Origin: Brevundimonas sp.
GTDB lineage: Bacteria; Pseudomonadota; Alphaproteobacteria; Caulobacterales; Caulobacteraceae
Direction of reading: 5' to 3'
Assembly: GCF_019636155.1 (NCBI RefSeq)
Contig: NZ_JAHBYB010000003.1
Coordinates: 124,001-188,000 of the forward strand
Length of the DNA stretch: 64,000 nucleotides
The notes under the pieces were generated by a model. That model did no database searches, was not told where the DNA came from, and saw only the letters and a list, made by a program, of their open reading frames with translations. The position numbers and the translations under genes were made by a program. Below, piece by piece: positions 1-9,915 of this stretch (positions within the stretch are counted from its first letter, which is position 1; the number at the start of each line of letters is the position of its first letter).

Positions 1-1185
1 GGGGTCACGGCGCCCCAGCCGGGGGAACCCGCCCGCGCCCGCGACGACCGCCGCCAGGACAAGGCCGCCGCCGAATTGGCCGCCGAGGTCGAGCGGGCCC
101 TGACCGGAGAGCCCCAGGCCGGGGTGCGGCGATCCGAAACGGGGGACCAGGTGGTGTCGGTCTCCATTCCCGTGCGCCATGTGCAGCAGGTTCTGGGCGT
201 GTTGACGCTGGAAGCCGGAGACGTGGACGAGATCCTGTCGGCCCAGCGGCGGGCCCTGGTGCCCTTCGCCCTTGTGGCCCTGATCGTGTCCCTGCTGTCG
301 TCCCTGGTGCTGCATCTGTTCGTGGCCCGGCCGGTGATGCGTCTGTCCCTGGCGGCGGACGAGGTGCGGATGCAGCGGGCGCGCGCCATCTCCCTGCCCG
401 ACCTCGAGGACCGCAAGGACGAGATCGGCGACCTGGCCCGCGCCCTGGAGAGCATGACCGACACCCTGTCGACGCGGATGGACGCCATCGAGGGCTTCGC
501 CGCCGACGTCAGCCACGAGATCAAGAATCCCCTGACCTCGATCCGCTCGGCGCTCGAGACCCTGGCCCTGGTCAAGACCGACGCCCAACGGGAGACGCTG
601 ACCGCCTTGCTGCAACAGGACGTGCGGCGGCTGGACCGGCTGATCACCGACATCTCCAACGCCTCGCGGTTGGATGCCGAACTGTCGCGCGAGCGGCCGC
701 GCCCGATCGACCTGGGCGAACTTCTGGCCGAGGTGACCCACATCTATCAGGCCACGGCCAAGCCGGGAGAGGCGGCGGTGGTGCTGGAGATGCGCGACGG
801 CGTCGACAGCCCCGTCTCTGGCCGCGACGGGCCTCTGGGCCAGGTGTTCCGCAACCTGATCGACAACGCCCGCTCGTTCAGCCCGCCGGGCGGAACCGTG
901 CGGGTTCTGCTGGACCGCGAAGCCGGCGAGGTGCGCGTCCGGGTCGAAGACGACGGGCCGGGCATTCCGCCGGACAATCTGGCGACCGTGTTCGAGCGGT
1001 TCTACACCTCGCGGCCCAAGGGGACGGCCTTCGGCGCCAACTCGGGCCTGGGCCTGTCCATCGTGCGCCAGATCGTCGAGGCGCACGGCGGCCGCGTCTG
1101 GGCCGAGAACCGTGCGGGGCCTGATGGCGCGGCGGCGGGCGCGCGCTTCACCGTCGTCCTGCCCGAAGCCGCGCGCCGGGGATGA
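1..1185 (+). CDS. chvG: ChvG-type sensor histidine kinase, 5' end cut by window
   Basis: Membrane sensor kinase of the ChvG/ChvI two-component family. The reading frame is open from the first base, so the N-terminal sensor part and first membrane span lie outside; 394 residues are visible. A membrane helix (bases about 250-324) is followed by a HAMP region, an H-box with the sequence DVSHEIKNPLTS (phospho-acceptor His codon at 514-516), an N-box NLIDNA, G1 DDGPGIP and G2 GLGLSIV, so the catalytic core is complete. The stop overlaps the hprK start as ATGA, which implies translational coupling. The order chvG-hprK-EIIA-HPr is the usual one in alphaproteobacteria and supports the ChvG name over a generic kinase. 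Confidence 0.88.
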   Translation, partial: GVTAPQPGEPARARDDRRQDKAAAELAAEVERALTGEPQAGVRRSETGDQVVSVSIPVRHVQQVLGVLTLEAGDVDEILSAQRRALVPFALVALIVSLLSSLVLHLFVARPVMRLSLAADEVRMQRARAISLPDLEDRKDEIGDLARALESMTDTLSTRMDAIEGFAADVSHEIKNPLTSIRSALETLALVKTDAQRETLTALLQQDVRRLDRLITDISNASRLDAELSRERPRPIDLGELLAEVTHIYQATAKPGEAAVVLEMRDGVDSPVSGRDGPLGQVFRNLIDNARSFSPPGGTVRVLLDREAGEVRVRVEDDGPGIPPDNLATVFERFYTSRPKGTAFGANSGLGLSIVRQIVEAHGGRVWAENRAGPDGAAAGARFTVVLPEAARRG

Positions 1186-1628
1186 CCCAGCCGCTGCACG
1201 CCACCGTGGTCGCGCGCCATCATGCCGACGGCTGGCGCGGGGTGATGCTGAGGGGCGCTTCGGGCGCGGGCAAGAGCGACCTGGCGCTGAGGCTGGTTCA
1301 GGCCGGATTCCGCCTGGTTGCGGACGACTACGCCTGGGTCTGGGCCTCGGACGGCGCCCTGTTCGCCCGGTCGCCGGCCATGATCGCCGGCCGGATCGAG
1401 GCCCGAGGCCTGGGCCTGTTGACGGCGCCGACACTGGAACTGGCCCGGATAAGGCTGATCATCGACCTGGTTCAAAACCCGGTGGAGCGGATGCCGGAAC
1501 CGCATTTCGAGACCCTGGATGGGGCGGCCGTGGCGGTCCTGGCGCTGGACCCGAGGCCGGCCTCGGCGGTCGCCGTGGTCGCAGGGGCTCTGGCGGGGTT
1601 TGATCGCGGCGCGGTTTGGCCTATCTAG
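1182..1628 (+). CDS. hprK: HPr kinase/phosphorylase, short alphaproteobacterial form
   Basis: Phosphorylates the regulatory serine of HPr. At 148 residues it is about half the length of Firmicutes HprK and holds only the C-terminal catalytic domain, as is usual in alphaproteobacteria. A P-loop GASGAGKS lies at residues 25-32, followed by a DDY motif that fits the acidic residues of the family, and a C-terminal motif region around residues 85-105. The ATG overlaps the upstream kinase stop by four bases. EIIA and HPr genes follow directly, giving its substrate in the same operon. Confidence 0.9.
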   Translation: MTQPLHATVVARHHADGWRGVMLRGASGAGKSDLALRLVQAGFRLVADDYAWVWASDGALFARSPAMIAGRIEARGLGLLTAPTLELARIRLIIDLVQNPVERMPEPHFETLDGAAVAVLALDPRPASAVAVVAGALAGFDRGAVWPI

Positions 1629-1697
1629 GCCGGCTTGCGGTCTTGTCGGGCGTCGGCCCGAGGACGCGGCATGGGGCTTTGTCTTGGCGGTTCCTCA

Positions 1698-2102
1698 ATG
1701 ATCGGCCTGGTGATCGTCACCCACGGGGGCCTGGCCTCCGAATTCCTCTCGGCGATGGAGCATGTGGTCGGCCCGCAACGCGGGGTGGCCGCCATCTGCA
1801 TCGGGCCGGAGGACGACATGGAGCGGCGCCGCCGCGACATCGTCGACGCCGCCGCGGCGGTGGACGACGGCGACGGGGTCATCCTGCTGACCGACATGTT
1901 CGGCGGCACGCCGTCCAACCTGGCCATCTCGGTGATGGAGCAGACCCGGGCCGAGGTCATCGCCGGACTGAATCTGCCCATGCTGATCAAACTGGCCAGC
2001 GTGCGCGGCCGCGAGAGCCTGGACGCCTGCGTCGCCGCGGCCCAGGACGCCGGGCGCAAATATATCTCGGTCGCCTCCTGGGTGTTGTCGGGGGAAAAAT
2101 GA
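1698..2102 (+). CDS. PTS EIIA component, mannose/fructose family
   Basis: Soluble 134-residue EIIA-Man domain protein that takes phosphate from HPr. The start was set at the ATG giving MIGLVIVTHGG, the conserved family N-terminus, with the acceptor His at residue 9; an in-frame ATG nine codons upstream is possible but would add residues not typical of the family. A DMFGGTPSN motif near residue 69-77 is the other family hallmark. No EIIB, EIIC or EIID gene is nearby, so it is more likely regulatory than part of a sugar transporter. It ends in an ATGA overlap with the HPr gene. Confidence 0.9.
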   Translation: MIGLVIVTHGGLASEFLSAMEHVVGPQRGVAAICIGPEDDMERRRRDIVDAAAAVDDGDGVILLTDMFGGTPSNLAISVMEQTRAEVIAGLNLPMLIKLASVRGRESLDACVAAAQDAGRKYISVASWVLSGEK

Positions 2103-2389
2103 GCGAGACCGTTCCCGGCGCCGCCAAGGCCGTCGTCAACATCTGCAACCAGCGCGGTCTGCACGCCCGCGCCTCGGCCAAATTCGTCAAACTGGCCTCG
2201 AACTACGACTGCGAGGTGCGGGTGACGCGTGACGGCGTCACCGTGGACGCCCGCTCGATCATGGGGCTTCTGATGCTGGGCGCCGGCAATGGCTGCGGCG
2301 TCGAGATCGAGGCCGAGGGCGAGGGCGCCCAGGAGGCCGTCGCCGCCCTTGCCGACCTGGTCAACCGCCGCTTCGACGAAGATCAGTAA
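2099..2389 (+). CDS. ptsH: HPr phosphocarrier protein
   Basis: 96-residue phosphocarrier of the phosphotransferase system. The active-site motif GLHARAS places the phospho-acceptor His at residue 22. The regulatory serine, target of the HprK made two genes upstream, is S53 in the motif ARSIMGLL. The start is the ATG overlapping the EIIA stop. The enzyme I that would feed it in this window is the EI-Ntr gene near 55-57 kb, so this is probably the HPr/NPr of a nitrogen-type regulatory PTS. Confidence 0.93.
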   Translation: MSETVPGAAKAVVNICNQRGLHARASAKFVKLASNYDCEVRVTRDGVTVDARSIMGLLMLGAGNGCGVEIEAEGEGAQEAVAALADLVNRRFDEDQ

Positions 2390-2439
2390 GATCGCCGACC
2401 CTGCACGATTTCGCCGCAAACCGGGGTAAGGTCGGGGTC

Positions 2440-2940
2440 ATGAGATCGTCCGCCGCCGCCCTTGTCCTGTTCGCCGCCGTCTCGGCCGCCGCGCCCGCAT
2501 GGGCGGACACCCGGCTTCTGGCCTATGACGCGGCCGACCGGGTGACCCAGGCCCTGACGCGCGGGGTGACGCTGGAGGTGGTGCGGCGCGGCCTACTGGG
2601 CGGGACCACTGTGCGGCGCATACTGTCGACCACGGCACGAGGCTCGGCCGACATCACCCTGGGCGGGCCGGACGGGGTGCGACGGGTCCTGCCGGAGGGC
2701 GCCGAGGCTGTCTCGATCTACACAATCCCGTCCGAGGGCGACGGACGCGGCCTGACCCGCGCCCTGTGTCCGGGGGCGGACCAGGCCTATCTGCTGCTGG
2801 GCCGGGTGCGGGCGGGGCGGCCCCTGACCATCCACGCCGCCGGCCGCTGGAGCGACGGCGCCTTCCGCCACTGCGTGACCCTGAATTACAGCTATCGCGG
2901 CGAATGGGCGGCGCCGCCGGCGCCGCGCGCGGCCGGCTGA
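2440..2940 (+). CDS. secreted protein of unknown function
   Basis: 166 residues that I do not recognise. A clear Sec signal peptide covers residues 1-22 (cleavage after APAWA). The mature part has two cysteines that could form a disulfide in the periplasm, a mixed alpha/beta-like composition and a short Ala/Pro-rich C-terminus. It stands 50 bases after ptsH on the same strand, so it could be co-transcribed with the PTS genes, but nothing in the sequence links it to that function. Codon use matches the neighbours, which supports a real gene. Confidence 0.65.
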   Translation: MRSSAAALVLFAAVSAAAPAWADTRLLAYDAADRVTQALTRGVTLEVVRRGLLGGTTVRRILSTTARGSADITLGGPDGVRRVLPEGAEAVSIYTIPSEGDGRGLTRALCPGADQAYLLLGRVRAGRPLTIHAAGRWSDGAFRHCVTLNYSYRGEWAAPPAPRAAG

Positions 2941-2995
2941 TCCGCCTGTCACGGGAATTTCGCCACCTTCGCCGTCCGGACGCGTTAGTCTGGCC

Positions 2996-3610
2996 ATGAT
3001 GACCGTTTCCGCCCGCACCCGTCCGTCGCCGCCGCGCCCTGTCGGCCGGGCCCTGGCCGCCGTGCTGTTTCCCCTGGCGCTGATCCTGGCCGTGCTGGTC
3101 GTGGACGAACCTTCGGCCACGGCGGTCTGGAACCAGGCGGCTCAGGCGGCGGGCGAGGCCTGGACCGCCGCGCGCACGCGCCTGGCGCCCTCCGCCCCCG
3201 ACGCGGCGGTCGCCCGGGACGGTCCGATCCTTCAGGGCGACTTCCGCGCTGGCGATGACCGGACCCGCGCCCTGACCGGCCAGGTCGCCTTCGTGCGCGC
3301 CGAGCTGCGCTTTGAAACCGGCGGCCTGCTGAAGACCCGGCCGGACCGGATCGGATTCGGGCGCCAGGTTTCGGACGCGGCCGGCGCGACATTCGCCGCC
3401 CTTTATGGCGCCGGACCCGAGGACCAGATCGAACTGCGCCAGGTCCTGCCCGGCTCGGCAGCCGGGCTGTGCGACGGGGCCACGCCGGGCTGGATCGGCC
3501 TGTGGCATGCCGGCGACCGGGTGGTGCTGATCCCCTTCCGTCCCGGACCGCCGCCCGGCCCCGCCGCATCGCCCGAATCCCCGTGCGCCGCCCTGACCTA
3601 TCGCCGCTGA
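2996..3610 (+). CDS. membrane-anchored protein of unknown function
   Basis: 204 residues, not recognised. An N-terminal positively charged stretch is followed by one hydrophobic helix at about residues 20-37, then a soluble domain that should face the periplasm, and a Pro-rich end. Two consecutive ATG codons could be the start; the first is used. The stop overlaps the start region of the DUF2459 gene, so the two are probably translated together. Confidence 0.6.
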   Translation: MMTVSARTRPSPPRPVGRALAAVLFPLALILAVLVVDEPSATAVWNQAAQAAGEAWTAARTRLAPSAPDAAVARDGPILQGDFRAGDDRTRALTGQVAFVRAELRFETGGLLKTRPDRIGFGRQVSDAAGATFAALYGAGPEDQIELRQVLPGSAAGLCDGATPGWIGLWHAGDRVVLIPFRPGPPPGPAASPESPCAALTYRR

Positions 3611-3630
3611 CCGGCGTCCTCCTCGGGGCT

Positions 3631-4287
3631 GTGCTGGGTCTGGCAGTCGCCCTGATGAGCTGGACACGGCCGGCCCAGGCGCCGTTTCCGGCCTCGACCG
3701 ACGGCCCGGCGGTCGTCGCCTATCTGCTGGACAACGGCTTCCACACCGACCTGGCCCTGCCGCGTGACACCCTGGCCGCCGACGGCGGTCCCCTGGCCCA
3801 GGCCCTGGATCGCGTCCCGCCCGGCGACTGGATCCTGGTCGGCTGGGGCGACGCCCGCTTCTATGTGGACCAGAGGCCGATCCATCACCGCCTGCCGGAC
3901 GGCGCCCGGGCCTTCTTCGCCCCGAGCAACGCCTCGGTGGTCATGCTGGACCCCTATGGCGGCGATCCGTCCCGCCTGGGTCCGGACCGGGGCCGCCGCG
4001 CCCTGGCCTTGTCGCCCAAAGGATTCGCCGCCCTGCGCGCGCGGGTCGAGGCCTCGCTGGCGCTGCGCGACGGCGCCCCCATCCTGGCGGCGCAGAGGCC
4101 CGGCGACGACACCCGCTTCTTCGCCTCGACCGAGACCTTCGGCCTCGGCCACCTGTGCAACCACTGGACGGCCCAGTTGCTGAACGCGGCCGGGGTTCCG
4201 GTGCGGCCCTTCCGTTCGATCGTCTCCAGCGAACTGCTGGCGGCCGTCGACAGGGCCTCGCTGGACAGGGCGTCCGAGGGGGACTAG
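3631..4287 (+). CDS. DUF2459/TIGR02117 family protein
   Basis: Conserved protein of unknown function. It matches my memory of the DUF2459 family by the motifs LLDNGFHTDLALP, GWGDARFY and FGLGHLCNHWTA, with conserved His, Asp and Cys residues that could form an active site. A hydrophobic N-terminus suggests membrane or export targeting. The start is uncertain: GTG at 3631 is used, but the frame is open further upstream and a CTG overlaps the previous stop; an ATG at 3655 would remove most of the hydrophobic segment. Length from the GTG is 218 residues. Confidence 0.72.
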   Translation: MLGLAVALMSWTRPAQAPFPASTDGPAVVAYLLDNGFHTDLALPRDTLAADGGPLAQALDRVPPGDWILVGWGDARFYVDQRPIHHRLPDGARAFFAPSNASVVMLDPYGGDPSRLGPDRGRRALALSPKGFAALRARVEASLALRDGAPILAAQRPGDDTRFFASTETFGLGHLCNHWTAQLLNAAGVPVRPFRSIVSSELLAAVDRASLDRASEGD

Positions 4288-4350
4288 ACCGCGCGCCTTC
4301 GTTTCCTCAGCCGGGTCCGATCCCCGGCGGCGAAGACAAGGAGCCGCCCC

Positions 4351-4800
4351 ATGGGCCGCAAACAGCACACCCGCAACGCATCCGGCCCCCATGGCCCGTC
4401 CCAGCGCCAGCTGCGCGCCGGCGAACTGATCCGTCACGCCCTGGTCGATGTGCTGCGCGAGGAGCAGATTCACGACGCGGCCCTGGACGGGGTGTCGATC
4501 ACCGTCACAGAGGTGCGGATGAGCCCGGACCTGCGCCACGCCACCTGTTTCGTCGAACCCCTGGGCGCCGGGGTCGAGGCGGCGGTCACGACGGGGCATG
4601 AAAGCGAGATCATCAAGGCGATGAACGAACACGCCAAATTCCTGCGCGGGCGGCTGGGGCCCAAGCTGGACATGAAATTCACGCCGGACCTGAAATTCCG
4701 TCACGACGAGAGCTTCGACAACGCCAGCCACATCGACCGGCTGTTCAACGACCCGCGTGTCCGCGCCGACCTGGAACGTCACGACGACGAGGGCGAATAG
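4351..4800 (+). CDS. rbfA: 30S ribosome-binding factor A
   Basis: Late-stage 30S subunit maturation factor that acts on the 16S rRNA 5' end. The 149 residues include the KH-like fold with the family segments RQLRAGELIRHALVDVL and the region around LDMKFTPDLKFRHDES. A strong ribosome site AAGGAG lies ten bases before the ATG. The last base of its TAG stop is the first base of the truB GTG start. It begins the rbfA-truB-rpsO-pnp cluster, which in many bacteria follows infB directly; here infB is about 40 kb away. Confidence 0.95.
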   Translation: MGRKQHTRNASGPHGPSQRQLRAGELIRHALVDVLREEQIHDAALDGVSITVTEVRMSPDLRHATCFVEPLGAGVEAAVTTGHESEIIKAMNEHAKFLRGRLGPKLDMKFTPDLKFRHDESFDNASHIDRLFNDPRVRADLERHDDEGE

Positions 4801-5732
4801 TGGGCCGCCGCAAGTCGGGGCTGGCCATCCACGGCTGGGTCTGTCTGGACAAATCCGCCGGCCTGGGATCGACCGAGGCGGTGACGCGCGTCCGCCGCCT
4901 GTTCGACGCCAACAAGGCGGGCCACGCCGGGACGCTGGATCCCCTGGCCGACGGCATCCTGCCCATCGCCCTGGGCGAGGCGACCAAGACCGTGCCCTTC
5001 ATGATGGAGGCGCGCAAAGCCTATCGCTTCACCGTCAACTGGGGCGTCTCGACCGACAGCGTCGACCGCGAGGGGCGCGAGATCAGCCGTTCGGACGTGC
5101 GGCCGACGCCAGACGCCGTGCGCGCGGCCCTGCCCGCGTTTGTCGGCGACATCCAGCAAGTCCCGCCGGCCTTTTCCGCCATCAAGGTGAACGGCCAGCG
5201 CGCCTATGACATGGCGCGCGAGGGGGCGGCGGTGGAGCTGTCCGCGCGCGCGGTGACCATCCATTCGGCCGAGGTGACCGCCGCGCCCGACGCTGATCAC
5301 GTCGAGATCCGCATCGAGACGGGCAAGGGGGTCTATGTCCGCTCCCTGGCCCGCGATCTGGCCGCCGTCCTGGGCGCCGAAGGGCACGTCAGCGCCCTGC
5401 GGCGCGAGCGGGTGGGGCCGTTCTCGACGGAAAACGCCGTGACGCTGGATTTCCTGGCCGATCTGGTGCATAGGGACGCCGCCTTTGAGGGCCTGCTGCC
5501 CGTTTCGACCGCCCTGGACGACATCCCGGAGCTGGCCGTGACGGAACAGGACGCCTTCTCGCTTCGGCAGGGACGGCCGATCGTACTGCTCCCCCGACAG
5601 GTTGAAACCTTGAAGAGCCGGCTTCGTGACGGCTCCCGCATCGTTTCCGTCTTTCAGGGTCAGACGCTCGTCGCTCTCGGTTCGTTGCGGGCCGGTCGGC
5701 TCGAACCCGACCGCGTTTTCAACCTGTCCTGA
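4800..5732 (+). CDS. truB: tRNA pseudouridine-55 synthase
   Basis: Converts U55 of the tRNA T-loop to pseudouridine. 310 residues with the catalytic motif [13 protein letters not shown], the nucleophilic Asp being residue 47. Other family motifs are the [19 protein letters not shown] segment and [11 protein letters not shown]. The GTG start shares one base with the rbfA stop, a tight coupling. A C-terminal TruB domain follows. About 90 bases separate it from rpsO, enough for a leader of its own but with no clear terminator. Confidence 0.96.
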   Translation: MGRRKSGLAIHGWVCLDKSAGLGSTEAVTRVRRLFDANKAGHAGTLDPLADGILPIALGEATKTVPFMMEARKAYRFTVNWGVSTDSVDREGREISRSDVRPTPDAVRAALPAFVGDIQQVPPAFSAIKVNGQRAYDMAREGAAVELSARAVTIHSAEVTAAPDADHVEIRIETGKGVYVRSLARDLAAVLGAEGHVSALRRERVGPFSTENAVTLDFLADLVHRDAAFEGLLPVSTALDDIPELAVTEQDAFSLRQGRPIVLLPRQVETLKSRLRDGSRIVSVFQGQTLVALGSLRAGRLEPDRVFNLS

Positions 5733-5821
5733 CGCTCTCCGCAAGGAGCCGAAAGGACGCCCAACGCCCTCAAGCAGCGAGCCTCCGCGAGGCGAGCGAT
5801 AGGGCAAGAAAGGGAATACCG

Positions 5822-6091
5822 ATGTCGATCACTGCTCAACGCAAGCAGGAAGTCATCGCCGACAACGCCCGTGGCACGGGTGACACCGGCTCGGCCGAGG
5901 TTCAGGTCGCGATCCTCTCGGAGCGCATCGCCAACCTCACCGAACACTTCAAGACCCACAAGAAGGACAACCACTCGCGCCGCGGCCTGCTCAAGATGGT
6001 CTCGCAGCGTCGTCGCCTTCTGGACCACCTGGTGAAGGTCGATAAGGAGCGTTACACCGCCCTGATCACCAAGCTGGGCCTGCGCCGCTAA
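5822..6091 (+). CDS. rpsO: 30S ribosomal protein S15
   Basis: 89-residue primary binding protein of the 16S rRNA central domain. The sequence has the typical S15 pattern, with the GDTGSAEVQ segment and the [11 protein letters not shown] motif in the RNA-binding helices, ending in the usual basic residues. A purine-rich AAAGGG lies upstream of the ATG. A strong hairpin with a short T tract follows the stop and should end many transcripts before pnp. Confidence 0.98.
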   Translation: MSITAQRKQEVIADNARGTGDTGSAEVQVAILSERIANLTEHFKTHKKDNHSRRGLLKMVSQRRRLLDHLVKVDKERYTALITKLGLRR

Positions 6092-6111
6092 GCGCGGAAA
6101 CAACGAGATTC

Positions 6112-6139
6112 GAGGCGCGGGCCACGTCCGCGCCTCTTT
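6112..6139 (+). terminator. hairpin terminator after rpsO
   Basis: A perfect 9-bp stem (GAGGCGCGG pairing with CCGCGCCTC) with a 7-base loop, followed by TTTC. The T tract is short, so termination may be partial, leaving read-through or processing for pnp, which starts 223 bases later. Confidence 0.75.
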
Positions 6140-6362
6140 CCGTATCTAACGACCGCCGCGCGCCGCGGTGTTTTGTATCGGCGCACGGACCCTTGAACCG
6201 GTCCGACACTCAACACGACGCGAGGGCCAAGCCGGTCCTCATCTTCCCGGGTTCGCCGCGATGGCGCGGCCGCCCTTGGACCGAAGGACTGAACGCCCGA
6301 CGCTCCGCCCCACTGATGGGACTCCGGCCGGAATACGCCGCCCGGACTACGAAAGACGAGAC

Positions 6363-8594
6363 ATGTTCGACATCAAACGCAAGACGATCGAATGGGCCGG
6401 CCGCCCGCTGACGCTGGAGACGGGCCGTATCGCCCGCCAGGCCGACGGCGCCGTTCTGGCCACCTATGGCGAGACCGTGGTCCTGGCCACCGTCGTCTAT
6501 GGCCGCGCGCCCAAGCCGGGCCTGGATTTCTTCCCCCTGACCGTCAACTACCAGGAAAAGACCTTCGCCGCGGGCCGCATCCCCGGCGGCTATTTCAAGC
6601 GTGAAGGCCGCCCGACCGAGAAGGAAACCCTGGTCAGCCGCCTGATCGACCGTCCGATCCGCCCCCTGTTCGTCAAGGGCTTCAAGAACGAGACCCAGGT
6701 CGTCGTCACCGTGCTGCAGCACGACATGGAGAACGACCCCGACATCGTCGGTATGGTCGCCGCCTCGGCCGCCCTGACCATCTCGGGCGTGCCCTTCATG
6801 GGCCCCATCGGCGCCGCGCGCGTCGGCATCATCGACGGTGAGATGGTCCTGAACCCGGCCGTGGACCAGATGGGCGAAAGCCAGCTGGACCTGGTCGTCG
6901 CCGGCACCGCCGACGCCCTGATGATGGTGGAATCCGAGGCCAAGGAGCTGTCGGAAGAGACCATGCTGAAGGCGCTGATGTTCGCCCACGCGGGCATGCA
7001 GCCGGTCATCGACGCCATCATCGAACTGGCCGAACACGCCGCCAAGGAGCCGTTCGACTTCGCCGCCGAGGATCACTCGGACGTCGTCGCCTCGATCAAG
7101 AAGCTGGTCGGCGCGGACATCAAGACCGCCTACACCCACGCTGGCAAATACGACCGCCGTTCGGGCGTCGATGCGGCCAAGAAGACCGCCGCCGCCGCCC
7201 TGGTGAAGACCGACGAGAACCCCGACGGCGTCGACGCCTCGAAATTCGCCGCCGCCTTCAAGGAGTGCGAAGCCGAAGTCCTGCGTCGCGACATCATCGA
7301 GAACAGCCACCGCGTCGACGGCCGCGCCCTGGACAAGGTCCGCGCCATCGTGTCGGAAGTCGGCGTCCTGCCGCGCACCCACGGCTCGGCCCTGTTCACC
7401 CGCGGCGAGACCCAGGCCCTGGTGGTCGCCACCCTGGGCACTGGCGAGGACGAACAGTACATCGACAGCCTGACCGGGACATACAAAGAGAAATTCCTGC
7501 TGCACTACAACTTCCCCCCCTATTCGGTGGGTGAAGCGGGCCGCATGGGGTCGCCCGGCCGTCGCGAGATCGGCCACGGCAAGCTGGCCTGGCGCGCCAT
7601 CCGCCCGATGCTGCCGACGACCGAGGACTTCCCCTACACCATCCGTCTGGTCAGCGAGATCACCGAGTCCAACGGTTCGTCCTCGATGGCCACGGTCTGC
7701 GGTTCGTCGCTGGCGCTGATGGATGCGGGTGTGCCGCTGGTCCGCCCCGTGTCGGGCATCGCCATGGGCCTGATCCTGGAGCCGTCGGGCGAGTTCGCCA
7801 TCCTGTCGGACATCCTGGGTGACGAAGATCACCTGGGCGACATGGACTTCAAGGTCGCCGGCACCCGCGAAGGCATCACCAGCCTGCAGATGGACATTAA
7901 GGTCGCCGGCATCACCGAAGAGATCATGACCAAGGCCCTGACCCAGGCCTCGGCCGGTCGCCTGCACATCCTCGATGAGATGGACAAGGCCATGACGGCG
8001 CCGCGCGCCGAACTGGGCGAGTTCGCGCCCAAGATCGAAACGGTCAAGATCCCGGTCGACAAGATCCGCGAAGTGATCGGCTCGGGCGGCAAGGTGATCC
8101 GCGAGATCGTCGAAAAGACCGGCGCCAAGATCGACATCGGCGACGACGGCACCATCAAGATCGCCGCCAACGACCAGGAGAAGATCGAGGCCGCCAAGGA
8201 ATGGATCAACTCCATCGCCGCCGAGGCCGAGGTGGGCAAGATCTACACCGGCAAGGTGGTGAAGGTCGTGGACTTCGGCGCCTTCGTGAACTTCTTCGGC
8301 GCCAAGGACGGCCTGGTCCACGTGTCGCAGATGGCGCTGGAGCGCGTCGCCAACCCGGCCGACGTCGTGTCGGAAGGCCAGGAGGTCAAGGTCAAATTCC
8401 TGGGCCTGGACGACCGCGGCAAGACCAAGCTGTCGATGAAGGTCGTCGACCAGGCCACGGGCGAGGACATCACCGACAAGATCAACGCCGAGCGCGCCGA
8501 ACGGGGCGAGCCGCCCCTGTCGGAGGACACCGGCGGCCGTCCGCGTCGTGACGGCGATCGCGGCGGCGACCGCGGCCGTCGCCGTCGCGACTGA
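6363..8594 (+). CDS. pnp: polyribonucleotide nucleotidyltransferase (PNPase)
   Basis: 3'-5' phosphorolytic exoribonuclease of the RNA degradosome. From the ATG giving [11 protein letters not shown] the protein has 743 residues, a normal length; the frame is open further upstream but that part does not resemble PNPase. Two RNase PH cores are separated by a helical domain. A KH domain with [12 protein letters not shown] and an S1 domain with [13 protein letters not shown] follow, and the tail is Arg/Asp/Gly-rich. The 223-base leader after the rpsO hairpin is long; in other bacteria such leaders carry autoregulatory RNase sites, but no such structure was proven here. A terminator follows the stop. 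Confidence 0.97.
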   Translation: MFDIKRKTIEWAGRPLTLETGRIARQADGAVLATYGETVVLATVVYGRAPKPGLDFFPLTVNYQEKTFAAGRIPGGYFKREGRPTEKETLVSRLIDRPIRPLFVKGFKNETQVVVTVLQHDMENDPDIVGMVAASAALTISGVPFMGPIGAARVGIIDGEMVLNPAVDQMGESQLDLVVAGTADALMMVESEAKELSEETMLKALMFAHAGMQPVIDAIIELAEHAAKEPFDFAAEDHSDVVASIKKLVGADIKTAYTHAGKYDRRSGVDAAKKTAAAALVKTDENPDGVDASKFAAAFKECEAEVLRRDIIENSHRVDGRALDKVRAIVSEVGVLPRTHGSALFTRGETQALVVATLGTGEDEQYIDSLTGTYKEKFLLHYNFPPYSVGEAGRMGSPGRREIGHGKLAWRAIRPMLPTTEDFPYTIRLVSEITESNGSSSMATVCGSSLALMDAGVPLVRPVSGIAMGLILEPSGEFAILSDILGDEDHLGDMDFKVAGTREGITSLQMDIKVAGITEEIMTKALTQASAGRLHILDEMDKAMTAPRAELGEFAPKIETVKIPVDKIREVIGSGGKVIREIVEKTGAKIDIGDDGTIKIAANDQEKIEAAKEWINSIAAEAEVGKIYTGKVVKVVDFGAFVNFFGAKDGLVHVSQMALERVANPADVVSEGQEVKVKFLGLDDRGKTKLSMKVVDQATGEDITDKINAERAERGEPPLSEDTGGRPRRDGDRGGDRGRRRRD

Positions 8595-8619
8595 TCTACG
8601 GCTTCAGCCTGACATGAAG

Positions 8620-8652
8620 AAGGCGGCGCTCCTCGCGGGCGCCGCCTTTTTC
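8620..8652 (+). terminator. intrinsic terminator after pnp
   Basis: A 9-bp stem (AAGGCGGCG with CGCCGCCTT) and 11-base loop followed by a T run and TCC. It sits 25 bases past the pnp stop and closes the rbfA-truB-rpsO-pnp unit. Confidence 0.88.
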
Positions 8653-8689
8653 CTTTCCGTCTCCTCCTCACGGAGGAAGGAAGAATGGA

Positions 8690-9055
8690 TCAGGCCGTGC
8701 ACTCGGCCGGCTTGGTCTCGCCCGGCTTGTACAGGGCGCAGGCCCGGTCGATCTCGTCCTGGATCAGTTGGCAGGGGTTGTTGGGATTGCACGGCGGATG
8801 GCTGGCGGGACTGACGGCCATGCAGCGGCGCACCAGCTCCATGGCGCCGTCCGAGCCCTGATCCAGGGTGCAGGACATCGAAGACGCCTCGGCGGGCAGG
8901 GGCGCGTCCTCCTGCGGCGGAGCGTCGGCGGGCATGACGGCGGTCTGTTCTGCCATGGCCGGATCGCTCGGCCGGTCCGTAGTGGGCTGCTGGCAGGCGC
9001 CCAGGGCCAGGACGGCGATCAGGGCGGCGGCGGTCAGCGGTGTGGTCAGGCGCAT
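8690..9055 (-). CDS. small lipoprotein of unknown function
   Basis: 121 residues with an N-terminal lipoprotein signal: a hydrophobic core and lipobox LGAC, with the lipidated Cys at residue 21. The mature part starts Pro/Asp-rich and ends in a Cys-rich segment with five further cysteines, which would be oxidised in the periplasm. The ATG at 9055 is preferred over an upstream TTG because GGAGA lies at the right distance. No family recognised. It is convergent with pnp and lies downstream of rph on the same strand. Confidence 0.68.
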   Translation of the reverse strand: MRLTTPLTAAALIAVLALGACQQPTTDRPSDPAMAEQTAVMPADAPPQEDAPLPAEASSMSCTLDQGSDGAMELVRRCMAVSPASHPPCNPNNPCQLIQDEIDRACALYKPGETKPAECTA

Positions 9056-9146
9056 CAGAGGTCTCCGCAAGCTGTGTGGCGCGGACCATGCCCTTTTTCA
9101 CCGAACGGCGAAACCTCTACAGCCGACGGGGGAATCCCTTCGCAGC

Positions 9147-9869
9147 CTAGCCCAGGGCCGCCTTCTGCAGGGCGAACAGTTCGGCGCATCCGCCATGGGC
9201 CAGTTCGAACAGACGGTCGAACTCGGCGCGTGAGAAGCCGCGCTTTTCTCCGGTCGCCTGAATCTCGACGATCTGGCCCGCCCCGGTCAGGACGAAGTTG
9301 GAATCCGCCTCGGCCGAGGAATCCTCCTCATAGTCCAGGTCCAGCACCGGCTGGTCGGCGCAGACCCCGCAGGACACGGCCGCCACCTGATCCAGGATGG
9401 GGTCGGCGCTCATCACCCCCTCGTCGCGCAGGTATTTCAAGGCTGAGGCCATGGCCACCCAGGCGCCGGTGATCGCCGCCGTGCGTGTGCCGCCGTCGGC
9501 CTGGATCACGTCGCAGTCCAGAACCACCTGCCGCTCGCCCAGGGCCTTCAGATCGACCACGGCCCGCATCGAGCGGCCGATCAGGCGCTGGATTTCCTGG
9601 GTGCGGCCCGACTGCTTGCCCGAGGCGGCCTCGCGCCGGCCGCGCGTGTGGGTGGCGCGCGGCAGCATGCCGTATTCGGCCGTGACCCAGCCCTGGCCCT
9701 TGCCGCGCATCCAGCCGGGGACGTTCTCCTCGACCGTGGCAGTGACCAGAACCTTCGTGTGGCCGAAGGCGACCAGGCAAGAGCCCTCGGCATAGCGGTT
9801 GACGCCGGTTTCCAGGGTCACGGGGCGCAGTTGGTCGGCGCTGCGGCCGGACGGGCGGGGGGCGGTCAT
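9147..9869 (-). CDS. rph: ribonuclease PH
   Basis: Phosphorolytic exonuclease that trims tRNA 3' ends. 240 residues cover the whole RNase PH core, including the [10 protein letters not shown] opening, the [11 protein letters not shown] segment and the motif [17 protein letters not shown] with the phosphate-binding and catalytic Asp residues. It diverges from hrcA with 46 bases between the starts, the arrangement seen in many alphaproteobacteria, where rph, hrcA and grpE are linked. Confidence 0.97.
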   Translation of the reverse strand: MTAPRPSGRSADQLRPVTLETGVNRYAEGSCLVAFGHTKVLVTATVEENVPGWMRGKGQGWVTAEYGMLPRATHTRGRREAASGKQSGRTQEIQRLIGRSMRAVVDLKALGERQVVLDCDVIQADGGTRTAAITGAWVAMASALKYLRDEGVMSADPILDQVAAVSCGVCADQPVLDLDYEEDSSAEADSNFVLTGAGQIVEIQATGEKRGFSRAEFDRLFELAHGGCAELFALQKAALG

Positions 9870-9915
9870 GCGGGAACTCCTTGGAAGGCGGCGAGCGGCT
9901 GCTTATCCTGAAACC

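Noticed and set aside
6210-8321. 703-codon open frame on the minus strand opposite pnp
   Set aside because: It mirrors pnp codons; the product is His/Asp/Gly/Val-rich with no domains, and pnp is certain on the other strand.
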